NCBI GenBank assembly: GCA_023415915.1 | Contig: JAEZIZ010000068.1 | Span: 1-41,297, forward strand | Direction of reading: 5' to 3' | Length of the DNA stretch: 41,297 nt | Source of the DNA: Bacillota bacterium | GTDB taxonomy: Bacteria > Bacillota > Clostridia > Christensenellales > SZUA-584 | In this document: in pieces, positions 39,955 through 41,297 of the stretch | Layout of the letters: every line of letters begins with the position of its first letter | Numbering within the stretch: the first letter of the stretch is position 1 | The notes under the pieces: generated by a model | Database searches by the model: none | Seen by the model: only the letters and a program-made list of their open reading frames with translations | Told to the model about the DNA's origin: nothing | Position numbers and translations under genes: made by a program

Positions 39955-40488
39955 ATGAAAACCATAGTGATATACCGTTCCAAGACGGGGTTTACAAAGA
40001 AGTACGCCAACTGGATAGCAAAGGCGGTGGACGCGACGCTGGTGGAAGCGGGCAAGGTGAGCGCGGGAGGGCTGATGCGCTACGATACCATAGTGTTCGG
40101 CGGGGCGATGTACGCAGGCGGCATAAACGGCATATCGCTCATAAAACGCAACCTGTGGCGGTACACCTCAAAGAACATAGTAATATTCACGCTGGGCGCT
40201 ACGCCCGTGCGGCCCGAGATAGTGGACGAGATAAGGGACAAAAACTTTACGCCCGACGAGCAGAGGCATATAAAGTTCTTTATGCTGAGGGGCGGGTTTA
40301 ACTACCAAAAGCTAGGGGCTATTGACAAGATGCTTATGCAGATACTGAAAGCAAAGTTAAAGCGCGTAAAGCACCCCACGGCGGACGAGCGAGGCATGCT
40401 GGCGGCGTACAGCCGTCCCGTGGACTTTACCGACAGGCGGCTCATAGAGCCCATTGTGGAGGCGATACTTAAAGGCAAGGATAGATAA
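39955..40488 (+). CDS. Flavodoxin-domain protein (HemG/flavodoxin_5-like)
   Basis: This 177-residue protein opens with MKTIVIYRSKTGFTKKYANWIAK, the FMN-phosphate loop (SKTGFT) of flavodoxins, followed by the YDTIVFGGAMYAGGINGI segment and IVIFTLGATPV segment that frame the flavin ring. The C-terminal part, with FMLRGGFNYQKLG, is like that of flavodoxin_5/protoporphyrinogen-oxidase-type proteins of anaerobes. I chose the ATG at 39955, which a G-rich site (GAGGGTAGG) precedes. The upstream ATG at 39862 adds residues without family likeness. It should act as a redox partner or small oxidoreductase. A terminator follows at 40501-40526. Confidence 0.85.
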   Translation: MKTIVIYRSKTGFTKKYANWIAKAVDATLVEAGKVSAGGLMRYDTIVFGGAMYAGGINGISLIKRNLWRYTSKNIVIFTLGATPVRPEIVDEIRDKNFTPDEQRHIKFFMLRGGFNYQKLGAIDKMLMQILKAKLKRVKHPTADERGMLAAYSRPVDFTDRRLIEPIVEAILKGKDR

Positions 40489-40500
40489 TAAGTAAGGTTG

Positions 40501-40526
40501 ACGGCGCCCGCGCGGCGCTGTTTTTT
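40501..40526 (+). terminator. Rho-independent terminator after the flavodoxin gene
   Basis: An 8-bp stem ACGGCGCC / GGCGCTGT with one G-T pair and a five-base loop is followed by six T. Confidence 0.8.
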
Positions 40527-40527
40527 A

Positions 40528-40564
40528 TGGGGTCCCCAGCAAGTCGTGAGGCTTGATGGGGTGT
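40528..40564 (+). repeat. Family 2 hairpin repeat
   Basis: GGGGTCCCC followed by AGCAAG, loop TCGTGAGG, CTTGAT and GGGGTGT. The arms pair with one mismatch, and the loop is conserved. Confidence 0.75.
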
Positions 40565-40632
40565 AGGCCCAGTGAAACAATAAACTCCGCGTATGAATAT
40601 ACTACATAAAAACACGTAAGGAGGAAACATAA

Positions 40633-41297
40633 GTGGACTTGCCGGGTGAAAAGGCGCTGGCGGAGGTGGCAAAGGACCGCGCGAAGGATTTATACGAGGA
40701 CGGCTTAAAGCCCGCAGTCAGGGAGATAAGCAAGTCGCTGGGTACGGTGTTCGGGCTCGTCAACACGCTGCTTTACCCGCTTGAGGAGCTGCGCAGGGAC
40801 TCAAGCTATAAAAACAAGCATTTCATGGACGAAGTACAGGAGCGCGCGAAGGCCATACCTGAAGACAAGCTGGTAACGCCGCCGCTGCACGTATCCGGGC
40901 TGGCGTTTGAGGGGCTGCGCTATACGATGGACGTTAAAGAGCTGCGTGAGATGTATATTGCGTTTCTGATGTGCGCCATGAACTCTGACACGTCGGACGA
41001 CGCGCACCCGTCGTTTGCCGAGGTGATAAGGCAGCTTTCGCCCGACGAAGCGAAGATACTAAAGGCGCTTCCGCCCTACGGTCTGTATGAGCCGCTGCTC
41101 GACGTGGACGTCGTAATTCCCGGCAAGAGCGGCAGGATGACGCATTACAGCAACGCGAGCGTGATAGGGCGCGAGGCTCAGTGCAAAAATCCGAAAAACA
41201 CGCCTATATATATAGACAACCTCTGCCGCCTCGGGATTACGGCTATGCCGGAGTGCTCTGTGGTGGACGAGGCGCGCTACGACAAGATATACGTCTC
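40633..41297 (+). CDS. DUF4393 / Abi-alpha-type protein (cut by window edge)
   Basis: This frame starts with GTG at 40633, eight bases after AAGGAGG, and stays open to the end of the window (221 codons). The N-terminal half is typical of the DUF4393 (Abi_alpha) family: KDLYEDGLKPAVREISKSLG, then a hydrophobic TVFGLVNTLLYPLEEL segment, and PPLHVSGLAFEGLRYTMDVKELREMYIAFLMCAMNSDT with AHPSFAEVIRQLSPDEAKILKAL. Family members are linked to abortive-infection-type phage defence, though the mechanism is unknown. The C-terminal end lies outside the window, so truncation and length cannot be judged. Its neighbours outside the window would show whether it belongs to a defence locus. Confidence 0.8.
   Translation, partial: MDLPGEKALAEVAKDRAKDLYEDGLKPAVREISKSLGTVFGLVNTLLYPLEELRRDSSYKNKHFMDEVQERAKAIPEDKLVTPPLHVSGLAFEGLRYTMDVKELREMYIAFLMCAMNSDTSDDAHPSFAEVIRQLSPDEAKILKALPPYGLYEPLLDVDVVIPGKSGRMTHYSNASVIGREAQCKNPKNTPIYIDNLCRLGITAMPECSVVDEARYDKIYV

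Overview
The window looks like a chromosomal segment of an uncultured anaerobic member of the Bacillota, most likely class Clostridia. The evidence is strong GGAGG-type ribosome binding sites, heavy use of ATA (Ile) and GCG codons, several small flavoproteins and nitroreductases, a PadR/HAAS gene pair, a DUF362-ferredoxin protein, a PspA/TPM pair and RbsBAC-type sugar import. No tRNA, rRNA, CRISPR array, prophage or conjugation genes are visible. Assignments rest on reading the translations and motifs by eye; no database search was possible.

Layout. 0.4-2.8 kb (minus strand): a nitroreductase, an AT-rich membrane protein of unknown function and a TPR protein. 2.9-4.0 kb: a DUF362/4Fe-4S protein. 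4.6-7.1 kb: a Zn/Cd/Pb P-type ATPase divergent from its ArsR/SmtB-type regulator, with a recognisable operator between them. 7.7-10.6 kb: a MarR regulator, a duplicated P-loop NTPase and a TetR regulator preceded by six palindromic operator-like sites. 11.0-18.8 kb: an AT-rich SEC-C protein, an L,D-transpeptidase lipoprotein, an SDR oxidoreductase, an ECF sigma factor with a membrane partner, PspA, a glycine-rich TPM-like membrane protein, and a 420-bp transcription unit holding a structured leader plus a 25-codon ORF. 19.2-25.7 kb: a redox/detoxification cluster (FMN reductase with an odd start, AraC-GyrI regulator, GNAT, isochorismatase-like hydrolase, nitroreductase) and two regulator modules (TetR with a zinc-ribbon protein; PadR with HAAS). 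26.4-31.7 kb: a lipoprotein, a phosphoesterase, a REP-associated tyrosine transposase (RAYT) with two decayed tandem copies, an M3 oligopeptidase and a cysteine-rich microprotein. 32.1-39.7 kb: a sugar-uptake island (RbsB-, RbsA- and RbsC-like) followed by a histidine kinase, a NarL-type response regulator and a membrane-tethered sugar-binding protein. 40.0-41.3 kb: a flavodoxin and the 5' end of a DUF4393/Abi-alpha-type gene cut by the window edge.

Two families of short hairpin repeats fill most gaps between genes. Family 1 has a GTAG foot followed by a G-rich hairpin and often occurs in head-to-head pairs. This is the architecture of REP/BIME elements, and the same hairpins occur in frame inside the RAYT gene, so that enzyme is the obvious candidate mobiliser. 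Family 2 is a roughly 37-nt hairpin (stem CCCCAAAAAG / CTTTTTGGGG, loop near TCGTGAGG) whose copies show compensatory stem changes. The sugar island from 32.0 to 39.8 kb has lower GC by eye, contains no family 1 repeats and only one degraded family 2 copy, which fits recent acquisition.

Several regulators sit beside short palindromes over plausible promoters, so the window allows a testable operator map. The best candidates for unusual biology are the six-site TetR array, the RAYT/REP pair, the structured leader with a micro-ORF, the tethered-binding-protein two-component system, and the SEC-C protein with a possible Cys-His-Asp triad.
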